From NORP110 sp051251595 (lineage in GTDB: Bacteria; Pseudomonadota; Alphaproteobacteria; Rhodobacterales; Rhodobacteraceae), in contig JBPOFA010000009.1 of the NCBI GenBank assembly GCA_051251595.1, forward strand, positions 1-64,000: a stretch of 64,000 bases of DNA, in the 5' to 3' direction. Shown here piece after piece: positions 43,952 to 53,333 of this stretch (the stretch's first letter is position 1; the number at the start of each line of letters is the position of its first letter). A program made the translations under genes and the position numbers. The notes beneath the pieces are model-generated. The model had not been told where the DNA came from. It ran no database searches and saw only the letters and a program-made list of their open reading frames with translations.

Positions 43952-45448
43952 ATGGGAGTCTTGAAAAAACTGCGTGAGGAAATTCGTTGGCGCAGAAAGC
44001 TTCGGTTTGCCCGAATTCAAGATGGTCTGATTGCACCCTTGCGTTTCCTTCCAGGCCAAGAACATTTCGAGCCCCATGCAAAGACCGCAGAAACAGGTGT
44101 GTACAAAGCCGACGGCGCGCTTGTTGCGAACAGCCTTCTTTTACGAGACATCAACTGGAAAGGTGTGGCGGGCAAATTTCATTCGGAGAAAGCAGTCAAC
44201 CAAGATGTAATCTATGCTGGTCCTCTCATCGATCATTTTGGGCATTTTCTATTGGAAGGTATTGCTCATCTATGGTGCATCCGAGACATGCCAAATCACG
44301 CAATAGCCTGGTCAGTGCCTGAGGGGGCAAGCGACAGTTCCCTTAAACGGTGGCAATCCCAAATATTGGACGTTTTAGGGTTGGATGCCCCCGTCATCTT
44401 GGTCAGCCAACCGACAACTTTTAGGTCTGTCGTTGTCACCGAAACGGGATGCCGTCTTTATGACCGGCTGCATGCTCAACACGCTGCCTTTTTGTGTGAA
44501 AATGGCCCGCCCCATGACCCAAAGCCCGGAAAAAAGCTTTGGCTATCGCGCAGCCGGTTTCAGCCCGACAAAGGATTGCTTGGGGTTGAGTTGTTAGAAA
44601 AGCGCCTGCAGGATGCTGGTTGGGAAATACTTTATCCTGAAACCATGGATATTACCGAACAAGTGAAGGCGATTGCATCAGCAGAACGTATCGCTGGTGA
44701 AGAAGGCTCCGCCCTGCACACCGTGGTTTTCGTGGCAAATGCACACCGTCTAAGGCTCGACATATTTGCGCGTTTTCGGAACGTCGACAGATACGGCCAA
44801 GCCTATGACGCCATTGCCAAATTCAAAGGATTTCAACAAGATATTCACGATCTAAAAGACTTGGTTTTCGTGGAAAAGATCGGGCCCCAGGTCACACAGA
44901 TCGGGCAAAATTTCGCGCAACATCTGGACGCGCTATCGGTGCCATTGGACGCAGCGCTGCCAGATAGAGTGCACATGCCAACCGCTGCCTCTCTCAATGG
45001 CATGAGTGATGGATCAGTCGCACGATACTTGCAGATTGGATGGTCAAATGAGACCGCGTTTTTCGGAATTGACGCAACCAGCAAGACCCTGGTCGCGCCA
45101 ATGTTTCCATTTGATCCGCGTGCAGGAAAAAAGGCCGGGCATGAAATTTATGAAATGACCCCGCAAAGGTACTTTCAATATTTCGCACAGGACGCGGCGG
45201 CGTTTGATCTGATTTACCTAGAAGGATCGATGGATCTTTCCCCCCTTGCCGACAGTGTTACCGTTTCACATGACACGACGATTTGGGCGATCAGCGCCCC
45301 TGCTCAGGAAGCATCTGCAATCGTTGAAAAGCTGAGATTGGATTTCCCGCAATTCACTGTTGTCCCACAAAAAACACATGGCGAAGGGGTCATTTTTCTT
45401 CAAAAGAACGGCGCTTCTGAAACACCCCCCCTGACAGCGCTTCCCTAG
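43952..45448 (+). CDS. GT61 glycosyltransferase with methyltransferase-like tail
   Basis: 498 aa. Residues about 60-300 match GT61 (DUF563): GPLIDHFGHFLLEGIAHLW, KLWLSRSRF, and ERIAGEEGSALHTVVF. From about residue 340 the sequence changes to pieces that mirror a class I methyltransferase often found near GT61 genes: ARYLQIGWSNETAFFGIDATSK, HEIYEMTPQRYFQYF, FDLIYLEGSMD. In that tail the usual glycine-rich SAM loop (EIGVxxGxT) is degraded to QIGWSNET, so it is probably not active. Works with the sulfotransferase upstream, by position. Confidence 0.82.
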   Translation: MGVLKKLREEIRWRRKLRFARIQDGLIAPLRFLPGQEHFEPHAKTAETGVYKADGALVANSLLLRDINWKGVAGKFHSEKAVNQDVIYAGPLIDHFGHFLLEGIAHLWCIRDMPNHAIAWSVPEGASDSSLKRWQSQILDVLGLDAPVILVSQPTTFRSVVVTETGCRLYDRLHAQHAAFLCENGPPHDPKPGKKLWLSRSRFQPDKGLLGVELLEKRLQDAGWEILYPETMDITEQVKAIASAERIAGEEGSALHTVVFVANAHRLRLDIFARFRNVDRYGQAYDAIAKFKGFQQDIHDLKDLVFVEKIGPQVTQIGQNFAQHLDALSVPLDAALPDRVHMPTAASLNGMSDGSVARYLQIGWSNETAFFGIDATSKTLVAPMFPFDPRAGKKAGHEIYEMTPQRYFQYFAQDAAAFDLIYLEGSMDLSPLADSVTVSHDTTIWAISAPAQEASAIVEKLRLDFPQFTVVPQKTHGEGVIFLQKNGASETPPLTALP

Positions 45449-46254
45449 CCAGGCACAGCAAAGGTCAGCCCCGCCCAAAGCGATTGCCAGGCAGGGTCCG
45501 TTTCAGGATCGCTGACCTCAAGGGGCAGCATCACCACCGCGTCCAGATTATACGCGTGCCCTTTTTGCACAGGCACACGCACACGGCCCTCATTGTCCGT
45601 CCTTAAGGTGGAAACACGCACTTCGCCTGCGGGATCCTTGTCAAAGATCTCTAGCTGAACGGCCCGGCGTGGCGCGCCTTCAAACATGACCCGAACCGGA
45701 AACCCGGCCGACAGATCATCGACATAAGGGTTGGCCTCTGCGATGATTTCGGTGCGCAACCCAAACTCGCGATCCGCACCTGTAGGTGTTCCGACCGCGA
45801 TCAGGCTCTTGGCAAAGCGCCGATAGGTTTCTTTGACACCAACCTTGGATAGGTTTCGGGCCAAATGTGCCTCTATCGTGCCGGTCAGATCTTTGTGTTC
45901 GACAAAGTCGGCAAACAAATCCCAGTCTCTGTAGGTCAGATTACTGTCCGTTGTTTCGTGGATCACAACCCACAACCCGTCTCGCGGGGCCTGCATGTTC
46001 AAGGCGGGGCGGTCGCCGATGCGGCCTGGCACGGCCAGCACGTCCTCCCCGTTGGCGATTTCAAATCGTTCAAAGTTATCCGGAATATAGGCAAAAGCAC
46101 CGCCCTTAAAATTCTGCCCGACGCGCAAATCCGCCACGATGTTTTCATCCGTCGTCACGGAATATTGCACCGGAGATATCCAAAATTCGTGGCCAAACAC
46201 AAATGATGTGCTAGCTAAGGTCATCAACAGGCTTAGGAAAATTCGAAACGTCAT
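45445..46254 (-). CDS. DUF4198 periplasmic protein
   Basis: 269 aa. Signal peptide MTFRIFLSLLMTLASTSFVFG, after which the mature protein would begin HEFWISP. DUF4198 proteins (COG5266-type) are periplasmic and linked to cobalt/nickel uptake. The C-terminal beta domain (VRVSTLRTDNEGRVRVPVQKGHAYNLDAV) fits. It is divergent from a HupE/UreJ-type gene with overlapping start codons, and converges with the GT61 gene by four bases. A metal role is inference. Confidence 0.85.
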   Translation of the reverse strand: MTFRIFLSLLMTLASTSFVFGHEFWISPVQYSVTTDENIVADLRVGQNFKGGAFAYIPDNFERFEIANGEDVLAVPGRIGDRPALNMQAPRDGLWVVIHETTDSNLTYRDWDLFADFVEHKDLTGTIEAHLARNLSKVGVKETYRRFAKSLIAVGTPTGADREFGLRTEIIAEANPYVDDLSAGFPVRVMFEGAPRRAVQLEIFDKDPAGEVRVSTLRTDNEGRVRVPVQKGHAYNLDAVVMLPLEVSDPETDPAWQSLWAGLTFAVPG

Positions 46255-47425
46255 GAATACACCGGCTCCAATTTCGCAGGTCTACAAGCTGACAGGCCAC
46301 GCGATACTGTCAACCCTTATGATGCTCGCGATTGCATGCGTTCTATGCCTGGGCACATCAGCCCGCGCGCATGAGATCCGCCCCGCGATTGCGGATGTCA
46401 CGGTTGATGAAACGCAGATTCGTCTGAAAATAGAGCTGACGTTGGAATCGCTTGGCGCCGGGCTGGATCTGACAAACATTCAGAACACGAACCAATCGCC
46501 TTTGGCCTCGCGCTATGACAGATTACGCGCCTTACCACCGGCAGAGATGGAACAAGCCTTTCGCGACGCATGGCCTGATGTCGCCAAGGGCTTCAAGATC
46601 ATGGCCGGCGACACGCCTGTGACGCCAATTCTGGGGGCCATACATGTGGACCCGATCGGCGATATAGAACTGCCGCGGGAATCCTATGTCACGCTATCAG
46701 CAGATCTGCCGCCAGACCAAAGCCCCGTTACGATTGGATGGGAAAGCGCCTATGGCCCGTTGGTCGTGCGGCAGGTGTTGGACAGCGATGACGGCTATTC
46801 GGGCTATTTGATAAATGGCGAAATCAGCGCCCCGTTGCCACGCTCTGGCAGCGCCCAGCAACCTTGGTTGACCGCCTTTGCGGATTACATCGTCATCGGG
46901 TTTGAACACATCATCCCCAAAGGGCTGGACCATATCCTTTTTGTGCTTGGGCTGTTCTTTTTCTCACTGAAACTCCGCCCGCTTCTTATCCAGGTGACCG
47001 CATTTACGCTGGCGCATACAACGGCACTGGCACTGGCGATCCTTGGATATGTGCAGGTCCCCGCCAATATCGTCGAACCCTTGATCGCCGCCTCTATTGT
47101 CTATGTGGCGTTGGAAAACGTTTTTCAGACACAGTACCGCATGTCGCGAACGGCCGTCGTTTTCGGCTTTGGCCTTTTGCACGGGCTTGGCTTTGCGTCG
47201 GTGCTGGGCGATATCGGGCTAGAACCCACGCGGTTCCTGACCGGGTTGATCGGGTTCAACATCGGTGTGGAACTGGGACAGCTGACAGTGCTCGCACTTG
47301 CCTATGCAACGGTTGGCTATTGGTTTGGATCCAAAAGCTGGTACCGCGCCAGAATCGCCATCCCCGCTTCGTTGCTGATCGCAGCGGTCGCAGTCTATTG
47401 GGTCATCGAAAGAGTGTTCGGCTAA
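46253..47425 (+). CDS. HupE/UreJ-2 family membrane protein
   Basis: 390 aa. A signal-like N-terminus ends ...CLGTSARA with mature HEIRPAIADV. About 180 periplasmic residues follow, then a HupE/UreJ domain of six helices with FEHIIPKGLDHILFVLGLF, LAHTTALALA and FGFGLLHGLGFAS (conserved His/Asp/Glu pattern for metal transport). Probably a nickel/cobalt or related uptake permease. The ATG at 46253 overlaps that of the divergent DUF4198 gene; internal starts (MMLAIACVL) are possible. Confidence 0.85.
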   Translation: MNTPAPISQVYKLTGHAILSTLMMLAIACVLCLGTSARAHEIRPAIADVTVDETQIRLKIELTLESLGAGLDLTNIQNTNQSPLASRYDRLRALPPAEMEQAFRDAWPDVAKGFKIMAGDTPVTPILGAIHVDPIGDIELPRESYVTLSADLPPDQSPVTIGWESAYGPLVVRQVLDSDDGYSGYLINGEISAPLPRSGSAQQPWLTAFADYIVIGFEHIIPKGLDHILFVLGLFFFSLKLRPLLIQVTAFTLAHTTALALAILGYVQVPANIVEPLIAASIVYVALENVFQTQYRMSRTAVVFGFGLLHGLGFASVLGDIGLEPTRFLTGLIGFNIGVELGQLTVLALAYATVGYWFGSKSWYRARIAIPASLLIAAVAVYWVIERVFG

Positions 47426-47877
47426 ATCGGGTCTGCTTCCAGATGCAGCTTCATGGACAGCAAAACTTCCTGGATGGCTAACGTTTCGCGCAACAAGCGC
47501 TTGGCCTCGTTCACCGTGATGATGCCGTCTTCCATAGAGGTGTGGTATTCAGCCATCAGCATCGCAAAGCGCTGGCTGAGGGCGACGACATCTGAATTGA
47601 CGCCACCGGGTTGAGAATTCTTAGCGCCGGACTCATAGGACATTGTCATACCGTTCAGTTCTGCCAATGCGCTGGTGACATGCGGATAGCCTGCGGCCTT
47701 TTCCAGCTCTGCGACTGTATTGATTGGCATGAAGCGATCACTGTGTTCGTCTGCTTCGGAATAATAGCGTCCTAAAGTCGCCTTAGACTTCCCCGTCAAT
47801 TCGCAGGCAGCTTCCAGCCCGACATCCTTGACCAAAGTTTCAGTGTGCCTTTTTAGATAAGCTGCTTCGCCCGCCAT
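47422..47877 (-). CDS. phage CII-like regulatory protein, hypothetical
   Basis: 151 aa. Residues about 15-45 read as a helix-turn-helix (VKDVGLEAACELTGKSKATLGRYYS), followed by MPINTVAELEKAAG and a long C-terminal helix (VNEAKRLLRETLAIQEVLLSM). The order resembles the phage CP76/CII-type regulator family. No phage genes are nearby, so it may be a domesticated regulator. It converges with the HupE gene by four bases. Confidence 0.7.
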   Translation of the reverse strand: MAGEAAYLKRHTETLVKDVGLEAACELTGKSKATLGRYYSEADEHSDRFMPINTVAELEKAAGYPHVTSALAELNGMTMSYESGAKNSQPGGVNSDVVALSQRFAMLMAEYHTSMEDGIITVNEAKRLLRETLAIQEVLLSMKLHLEADPI

Positions 47878-48229
47878 TCACCGCCCCATCATTACAATCC
47901 CCACTAGGGGGGAATTACAGTTAGTATTTCCCATTAATCATTCTGAAAGCAAATGTCATATATTAAAACGTCCCAGAGATGGGGCTTTGTGAGTGGCCGA
48001 CAAAAAGTACTTCGTCGGTTTTAGGTAGGGGGACGGTACCTCAGGGTATCGCAAGCGCTTCGAAAAACTGAAGCAGCTGCTGTTTCGACATAGTAACAAG
48101 TTCAGTGTCCGCTCCATCCCCAAGGCTTCACAGCCTAGGACGCATTGTAACGATCGTGATCGGGTCATTCCCCCAACCTTTCTTTCCCTTCGCCTTGAAA
48201 TAGTCCCGCTTGCCGGGTTATTTTTGGGC
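47878..48229. other. 352-base intergenic stretch
   Basis: No supported gene. It holds the promoters of the CII-like gene and tdk, which are divergent. Near 47896-47930, ATTACAATCCCC and GGGGGGAATTACAG form an imperfect dyad just upstream of the CII-like start and could be its operator. Confidence 0.5.
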
Positions 48230-48823
48230 ATGGCAAAATTATACTTCCACTACTCGACAATGAATGCGGGCAAATCAACTTTGCTGTTGCAGGCGGCCCA
48301 TAACTATCAGGAACGGGGCATGACCCCCTTTTTATTGACCGCAAGGCTCGATTCCCGGGCCGGAGAGGGGCAAATCGGGTCTCGCATAGGGATACAGGCC
48401 GCTGCGGACACCTTTGCGCCTGCAGACGATATGTTCAAAAAAATCGAAAACCGATTGGAACAGGGGCCCGTGGCGTGTGTTTTCATCGACGAGGCGCAGT
48501 TCCTTGAGACCGAGCAGGTCTGGCAACTGGCCCGTGCCGTGGACGACCTGCATATCCCGGTCATGTGTTACGGGCTGCGCGTCGATTTTCTTGGAAACTT
48601 ATTTCCCGGCTCGGCGGCCTTACTGGCCCTTGCGGACGAGATGCGCGAGGCCCGGACAATTTGCCATTGCGGCAAGAAGGCAACCATGGTGGTGCGCCAG
48701 GATGAACACGGAAATGTGATCAAAGACGGGGCCCAGGTGCAGATCGGTGGGAACGAGGCATATGTGTCACTCTGCCGCAAGCACTGGCGCGAAGCGACAG
48801 GCGACAGAGCGCGCGATAACTAG
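48230..48823 (+). CDS. tdk: thymidine kinase
   Basis: A 197-aa type II thymidine kinase. P-loop YSTMNAGKST (residues 8-17), the Mg-site VFIDEAQF with the catalytic Glu, and a lasso/zinc region with CHCGKKA and a later Cys (LCRKH). Salvages thymidine to dTMP. ATG at 48230 gives the usual MAKLYF start. Confidence 0.97.
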   Translation: MAKLYFHYSTMNAGKSTLLLQAAHNYQERGMTPFLLTARLDSRAGEGQIGSRIGIQAAADTFAPADDMFKKIENRLEQGPVACVFIDEAQFLETEQVWQLARAVDDLHIPVMCYGLRVDFLGNLFPGSAALLALADEMREARTICHCGKKATMVVRQDEHGNVIKDGAQVQIGGNEAYVSLCRKHWREATGDRARDN

Positions 48824-48844
48824 CCAAATCGCCTATTTTTTAAT

Positions 48845-49183
48845 CTAAAACAACCGCCCGCCGATCGGGACATCCATGTCAGGCCGCAACAAAACGACCT
48901 CTCCATCAGCGTCGGGCACCCCGAGGACAAGAACTTCGGACATGAATTTTCCGATTTGGCGCGGTGGAAAATTCACCACAGCCATCACTTGCTGGCCCAT
49001 GAGTTTTTCAGGGGAGTAATGCTGCGTGATCTGAGCAGAGCTTTTCTTTTCCCCCAACTCGACCCCGAAATCGATCCACAGTTTGATCGCTGGCTTTCTG
49101 GCTTCGGGGTAAGGTTCGGCCCGGGTGATTTGCCCCACCCGGATGTCGACCTTTAGAAAATCGTCGAATGTAATCTCGCTCAT
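48845..49183 (-). CDS. csaA: CsaA tRNA-binding-domain protein
   Basis: 112 aa, an OB-fold of the EMAP/tRNA-binding type. FLKVDIRVGQITRAEP and VNFPPRQIGKFMSEVLVLG are the CsaA signatures; members have chaperone-like and tRNA-binding activity. It overlaps proC by four bases (ATGA) and is the last gene of the cluster. Confidence 0.95.
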   Translation of the reverse strand: MSEITFDDFLKVDIRVGQITRAEPYPEARKPAIKLWIDFGVELGEKKSSAQITQHYSPEKLMGQQVMAVVNFPPRQIGKFMSEVLVLGVPDADGEVVLLRPDMDVPIGGRLF

Positions 49184-49995
49184 TTGCCCAGCTCCCGGCT
49201 GCGTTCTGTTGCGGCAGACACCGCTTGTTTCAAGAGCGCCGGGAACCCGTTGCTTTCATCCATCAACACATCAAGCGCGGCGGCAGTTGTCCCCGCCGGG
49301 CTTGTGACATTCACGCGCAGCTGCGCCGGATCTTCCTGCGCCGTCTCTGCCAAGGCCCCTGCCCCGGCCACTGTGGCCTTGGCCAGTTGCATCGACAAAT
49401 CCTCTGGCAGGCCCTGGGTCACGCCGGCCGCCGCCAGGGTCTCTATCAAGTGAAACACATAGGCGGGTCCAGATCCGGACACGCCCGTCACAGCATCCAT
49501 CTGGCCCTCATTCGCCAAACGGACCGTCTGGCCGACGGCGGACATCAGTGTTTCCGCCAGATCCATTTGGGTCTCGTTTGAATTTGCGTTGCCAATCAGG
49601 GCCGTGATGCCGCGACCGACCGCCGCGGGTGTGTTCGGCATTGCACGAATAACAGGGGTGTCCGCGCCGAGGACGGCCTCATAGGCTGAAATAGGCGTAC
49701 CGGCGGCCACGGAAACGAACAACGTGTCCCCGTTGCCCAAGCGTGTCAGCAACGGCAACGCATCCCCCATCATCTGGGGTTTGACCGCAATCAGGACGAT
49801 GGCCGGATCAGACGGCAAATCGGCATTGATATGCAATCCCTCCAGCGATTTCAGCCAATCAGAGGGGAATGGGTCAATCACCCAAACCGACGAAGCCGGG
49901 AGCCCGTTGCCAAGCCAGCCCTGCAACATCGCAGATCCCATCTTACCACAGCCCAATAGCACAAGCCCCTGACGGGCCACGTCCTGCATATTCAT
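49180..49995 (-). CDS. proC: pyrroline-5-carboxylate reductase
   Basis: 271 aa. Last step of proline synthesis. NADP-binding LLGCGKMGSAML at the N-terminus, IRAMPNTPAAVGRG and VSGSGPAYVF, and the C-terminal TSPAGTTAAALDVLMD are diagnostic. The start at 49995 has GAGGGGA upstream. Coupled with csaA downstream. Confidence 0.97.
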   Translation of the reverse strand: MNMQDVARQGLVLLGCGKMGSAMLQGWLGNGLPASSVWVIDPFPSDWLKSLEGLHINADLPSDPAIVLIAVKPQMMGDALPLLTRLGNGDTLFVSVAAGTPISAYEAVLGADTPVIRAMPNTPAAVGRGITALIGNANSNETQMDLAETLMSAVGQTVRLANEGQMDAVTGVSGSGPAYVFHLIETLAAAGVTQGLPEDLSMQLAKATVAGAGALAETAQEDPAQLRVNVTSPAGTTAAALDVLMDESNGFPALLKQAVSAATERSRELGK

Positions 49996-50080
49996 GATTG
50001 TCCCCTCTTCAAACCGGGGCAAGGTTAGTGCGGTTCCCTGCCAGAGGAAACCGCATATCCGCGTTCACTTGCGCGAATTT

Positions 50081-50584
50081 TCAGGCGCGGCCATATGCCT
50101 CTGCGATGGCGACGTTCATGGCGTCTTCCGGGGCGCGATTGGCCCAGGCCACCAGCTGAAACGCCGGGTAGAAGCGTTCTGAATTGGACACGGCTGTCCG
50201 GATCATAACGTCGATCTGCTCGGGGCCGGCGATCTGCCCGCCCGCAAGGACCAACCCATACCGGTACACCATCAATTTCTGCGCTTCCCAATAGGTAAAG
50301 GCCCCAGCCCAGCACGCATCATTGGCACGATTCAACGTATCATGAATCTCGGCCAGCTTTTCAGAAGGCGGTTCCATCTCAAACGTGCAAATCAGACGCA
50401 GTGTTTCGTCATAGGCGGACCAAGCCAGCGTGATCGAATATGTCCGCCACTGGCCTTCAACAGCCATAGCGATCTGATCATCTGCAACACGATCAAAGTC
50501 CCAATCATGGTGTTCTGCGAGATTCTCAACAATATCAATTGGATGCAAATCTTCTGTGATATAGTCCTGTTCCGATAGCGACAT
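50081..50584 (-). CDS. YbjN-domain protein
   Basis: 167 aa. Matches the YbjN family (DWDFDRVADDQIAMAVEGQWRTY, LRLICTFEMEP, KLMVYRYGLVLAGG), a fold related to type III secretion chaperones with an unknown role in stress tolerance. Start at 50584 with GAGG upstream; ATG 50596 is also possible. It lies 85 bases upstream of proC in the same direction and is likely in its operon. Confidence 0.9.
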   Translation of the reverse strand: MSLSEQDYITEDLHPIDIVENLAEHHDWDFDRVADDQIAMAVEGQWRTYSITLAWSAYDETLRLICTFEMEPPSEKLAEIHDTLNRANDACWAGAFTYWEAQKLMVYRYGLVLAGGQIAGPEQIDVMIRTAVSNSERFYPAFQLVAWANRAPEDAMNVAIAEAYGRA

Positions 50585-51015
50585 GCCCGGCCTCATTTGT
50601 TGTTAGTTTTGCGGGAACTGTGACCCACTAAAACTAGGTGCCTGCTCAAGGAACGGCGTATCGTTGCGCCTTCCTTACTACATATGGTGTGCTGAAAGCG
50701 GGCACCTGTAAAGCTCTATTTTAGAGATATCCCCATGAAAATTGCGTTGACGGCGTTTCCGGGCTTTCGCCAAAGCGAATGAAATTAACATTCATTTTTG
50801 TTAATTTGGAAGCACGGCGGATATTCAGCGATACTACGCCGTGCTTGGGCTTGCCTTTAAAGGGGATCACAGGGGCAGCCCGCGTCGTCCATGCAATGAA
50901 GTTGGGGCGCCCAAACACTCGCCTGATCGCGCCGCAAACCGCAACGCACAAATTTCAGGCAAAGATCGAATTTGGCAAAGACTTTGGTCTACGGCCTGTC
51001 GAACGGCTCAGGTAT
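50585..51015. other. 431-base intergenic stretch
   Basis: No gene is supported on either strand. AT-rich in the middle with TTAACATTCATTTTTGTTAA (about 50782-50801), a loose dyad that may mark a promoter for the ybjN cluster. Confidence 0.45.
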
Positions 51016-51291
51016 TCAGGTCTTTTTCGCGCGGCTTGCTGGTTTCTTCGGGGCCGATGCTTCCAGCGCATCAAGCCGCGCCTTTAGCGCTTCGTTTTCT
51101 TCCCGCGCCTTTTGCGCCATCGCGCGAACTGCGTCGAATTCTTCGCGGGTTACAAAGTCGCGATCCGCCAGCCAGCGTTCGATCCAGCTGTTCATGGCTG
51201 TTTCAGCCTCGTCCTTGGCCCCTTGCGCCACGCCCATGGCGTTGGTCATCAGTTGGGAAATGTCGTCGAATACTTTGTTGCGGCTTTGCAT
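51016..51291 (-). CDS. ubiK: UbiK (BMFP) accessory factor
   Basis: 91 aa, a helical coiled-coil protein of the BMFP/DUF526 family. It helps ubiquinone biosynthesis in other proteobacteria. VFDDISQLMTNAMGVAQGAKDE and LADRDFVTREEFDAVRAMAQKAREENEALKARL are typical, and the C-terminus is basic (KKPASRAKKT). Start at 51291 with GGAG six bases upstream. Divergent from lgt. Confidence 0.93.
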   Translation of the reverse strand: MQSRNKVFDDISQLMTNAMGVAQGAKDEAETAMNSWIERWLADRDFVTREEFDAVRAMAQKAREENEALKARLDALEASAPKKPASRAKKT

Positions 51292-51384
51292 GAATGGCTC
51301 CATCAGCTGGTTTGTTTCTATATGGGGGCAGACGGTTGAAAGCTCAAGGTTGACTTCTTGCGGCTCGGATTCCATCCAGTCCTT

Positions 51385-52272
51385 ATGCTTCCTCTCGCGA
51401 TCCCCTTCCCCAATATCGGCCCCGACATTTTTTCGGTGGATGTGTTTGGCTTTACCCTGGCTCTGCGCTGGTATGCGATGGCCTATATTGTCGGCATCCT
51501 ATTGGCCTGGCGTCTTGTCCTGCGGGCGATTAAAACGCCGTCGCTCTGGCCACAAAACCAGTCACCGATGACGCCGCCCCAACTCGAGGATCTGCTGACA
51601 TGGATCATCGTTGGCGTGGTGATCGGCGGGCGGCTTGGATATGTGCTGTTTTATCAGCCCGCCCTGTTTGTGGAGAGCCCGCTTGATATTTTCAAAGTCT
51701 GGCAGGGGGGCATGTCCTTCCATGGCGGCTTTTTGGGCGTCGTCACGGCGGTGTGGCTGTTTTCCCGCAAACACGGGTTGGTGACCGCATCCATTGCCGA
51801 CGCAATGGCTTTCAGCGCGCCGATTGGTCTGTTTCTGGGACGCATCGCGAATTTCATCAACGCAGAGCTTTGGGGCCGTGCGACATACATGCCCTGGGGC
51901 GTGATTTTTCCCGGCAATGCCGCGCAAGACTGTGACGGTATCGTCGGCCCCTGCGCCCGCCACCCGTCGCAATTATATGAGGCCGGCCTAGAAGGGCTGT
52001 GTCTGGGGATCTTGTTGGTCTTTTTGGCATGGCAGCGTGAATGGCTTAAAAAACCAGGACAGATTGCAGGCTTGTTCCTGGCTGGCTACGGCGCATCCCG
52101 CTTTTTTGTGGAGTTTTTCCGTCAGGCCGATGATCAGTTCATCACGGCCAGCAATCCAATGGGATATGTGATCGGGTCGGGCAATTTCGGCCTGTCCATG
52201 GGGCAAAGCCTGTCTTTGCCGATGATCCTGATTGGTCTCTCTGTGATTTTTTGGGCCAGACGCAAGACATGA
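51385..52272 (+). CDS. lgt: prolipoprotein diacylglyceryl transferase
   Basis: A 295-aa inner-membrane enzyme with about seven helices that adds diacylglycerol to the lipobox Cys. The essential HGGFLG region (MSFHGGFLGV), the Lgt signature GRIANFINAELWGR and RHPSQLYEA are present. ATG at 51385 (MLPLAIPFPNIGP). It overlaps midA (ATGA), forming lgt-midA-pgeF. Confidence 0.97.
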   Translation: MLPLAIPFPNIGPDIFSVDVFGFTLALRWYAMAYIVGILLAWRLVLRAIKTPSLWPQNQSPMTPPQLEDLLTWIIVGVVIGGRLGYVLFYQPALFVESPLDIFKVWQGGMSFHGGFLGVVTAVWLFSRKHGLVTASIADAMAFSAPIGLFLGRIANFINAELWGRATYMPWGVIFPGNAAQDCDGIVGPCARHPSQLYEAGLEGLCLGILLVFLAWQREWLKKPGQIAGLFLAGYGASRFFVEFFRQADDQFITASNPMGYVIGSGNFGLSMGQSLSLPMILIGLSVIFWARRKT

Positions 52273-53333
52273 CGCCGCTGACTGATGTTCTGATCCGCAA
52301 CATTGCCAGCAGCGGCCCCATGACCATCGCAGAGTTCATGGCGACCTGCATGCTGCACCCTGACCATGGCTATTATTCCACCCGCGACCCGTTTGGGGCA
52401 AAGGGGGATTTCACGACGGCCCCGGAAATCAGCCAGATGTTCGGCGAACTTATCGGGCTTTGGGTCGCGCAATGCTGGATGGATCAGGGGCGCCCCGACC
52501 CGTTTGTGTTGGCAGAGGCAGGCCCTGGGCGCGGCACGCTTATGGCCGACATTTTGCGTGTTGGTGCCAAGGTGCCTGGATTTCGCGAAGCCGCACAGAT
52601 CGTATTGGTAGAGGCATCACCCCATTTGCGCGCTGTGCAGCAAGAGACTTTGCACTCGGCAAATGCAGAATGGATCGATACGGTTTCAGATCTTCCGCAG
52701 GGTCCCTTGTTTCTGGTGGCCAATGAGTTCTTCGACGCTTTACCAATCCGCCAGTTTACGCGCCATGCGTCTGGCTGGCAGGAACATAATATTGGCGTGC
52801 AGCAGGGCAAACTAACCCTAGGCCTTTCCGGCGCAGCCCCCGTCGGGGTTCTGGATCACCGGCTTGACGACACGACCCCCGGGGACATTTTGGAAATTTG
52901 CAGCCCCGCACAGACGATCATTCAGGACATCGCCGCGCGTATCGCAAAAGATGGCGGCGTGGCCTTGGTGGTTGACTATGGGGACTGGGACTCTTTGGGT
53001 GACACGCTACAGGCCCTCAAGTCGCATGAGGTTGATGACATCCTTGCCCATCCGGGACAGGCCGATCTGACCGCGCATGTGGATTTCAAAGCACTTGCCG
53101 ACGCCGCGAGTGACGTCAGCGTCACCGATATGGTGCCCCAAGGCGTGTTGTTGGAACGTCTGGGGATTACGCCCCGTGCGCAGGCCCTTGCCCAAAACAT
53201 GGACGAAGCGGCCCTGTCCTCTCATATCGCGGCACATCGGCGCTTGACCCACCCTGATGAAATGGGAACGCTGTTCAAAGCGATTGCGTTCCACCCCAAG
53301 ACAACTCCGACGCCCCCGGGATTTGCACCATGA
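52269..53333 (+). CDS. MidA/NDUFAF7-type methyltransferase
   Basis: 354 aa, SAM-dependent protein of the DUF185/MidA family; the mitochondrial member methylates an Arg of complex I. MATCMLHPDHGYYSTRDPFG, the SAM loop LAEAGPGRGTLMADIL, and NEFFDALPIRQF are conserved. Coupled to lgt and pgeF by ATGA overlaps at both ends. Role in complex I assembly in bacteria is inference. Confidence 0.94.
   Translation: MTPLTDVLIRNIASSGPMTIAEFMATCMLHPDHGYYSTRDPFGAKGDFTTAPEISQMFGELIGLWVAQCWMDQGRPDPFVLAEAGPGRGTLMADILRVGAKVPGFREAAQIVLVEASPHLRAVQQETLHSANAEWIDTVSDLPQGPLFLVANEFFDALPIRQFTRHASGWQEHNIGVQQGKLTLGLSGAAPVGVLDHRLDDTTPGDILEICSPAQTIIQDIAARIAKDGGVALVVDYGDWDSLGDTLQALKSHEVDDILAHPGQADLTAHVDFKALADAASDVSVTDMVPQGVLLERLGITPRAQALAQNMDEAALSSHIAAHRRLTHPDEMGTLFKAIAFHPKTTPTPPGFAP

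Noticed and set aside
50779..51087. Plus-strand frame between ybjN and ubiK
   Set aside because: It runs into ubiK antisense and matches no family; the start has no ribosome site.
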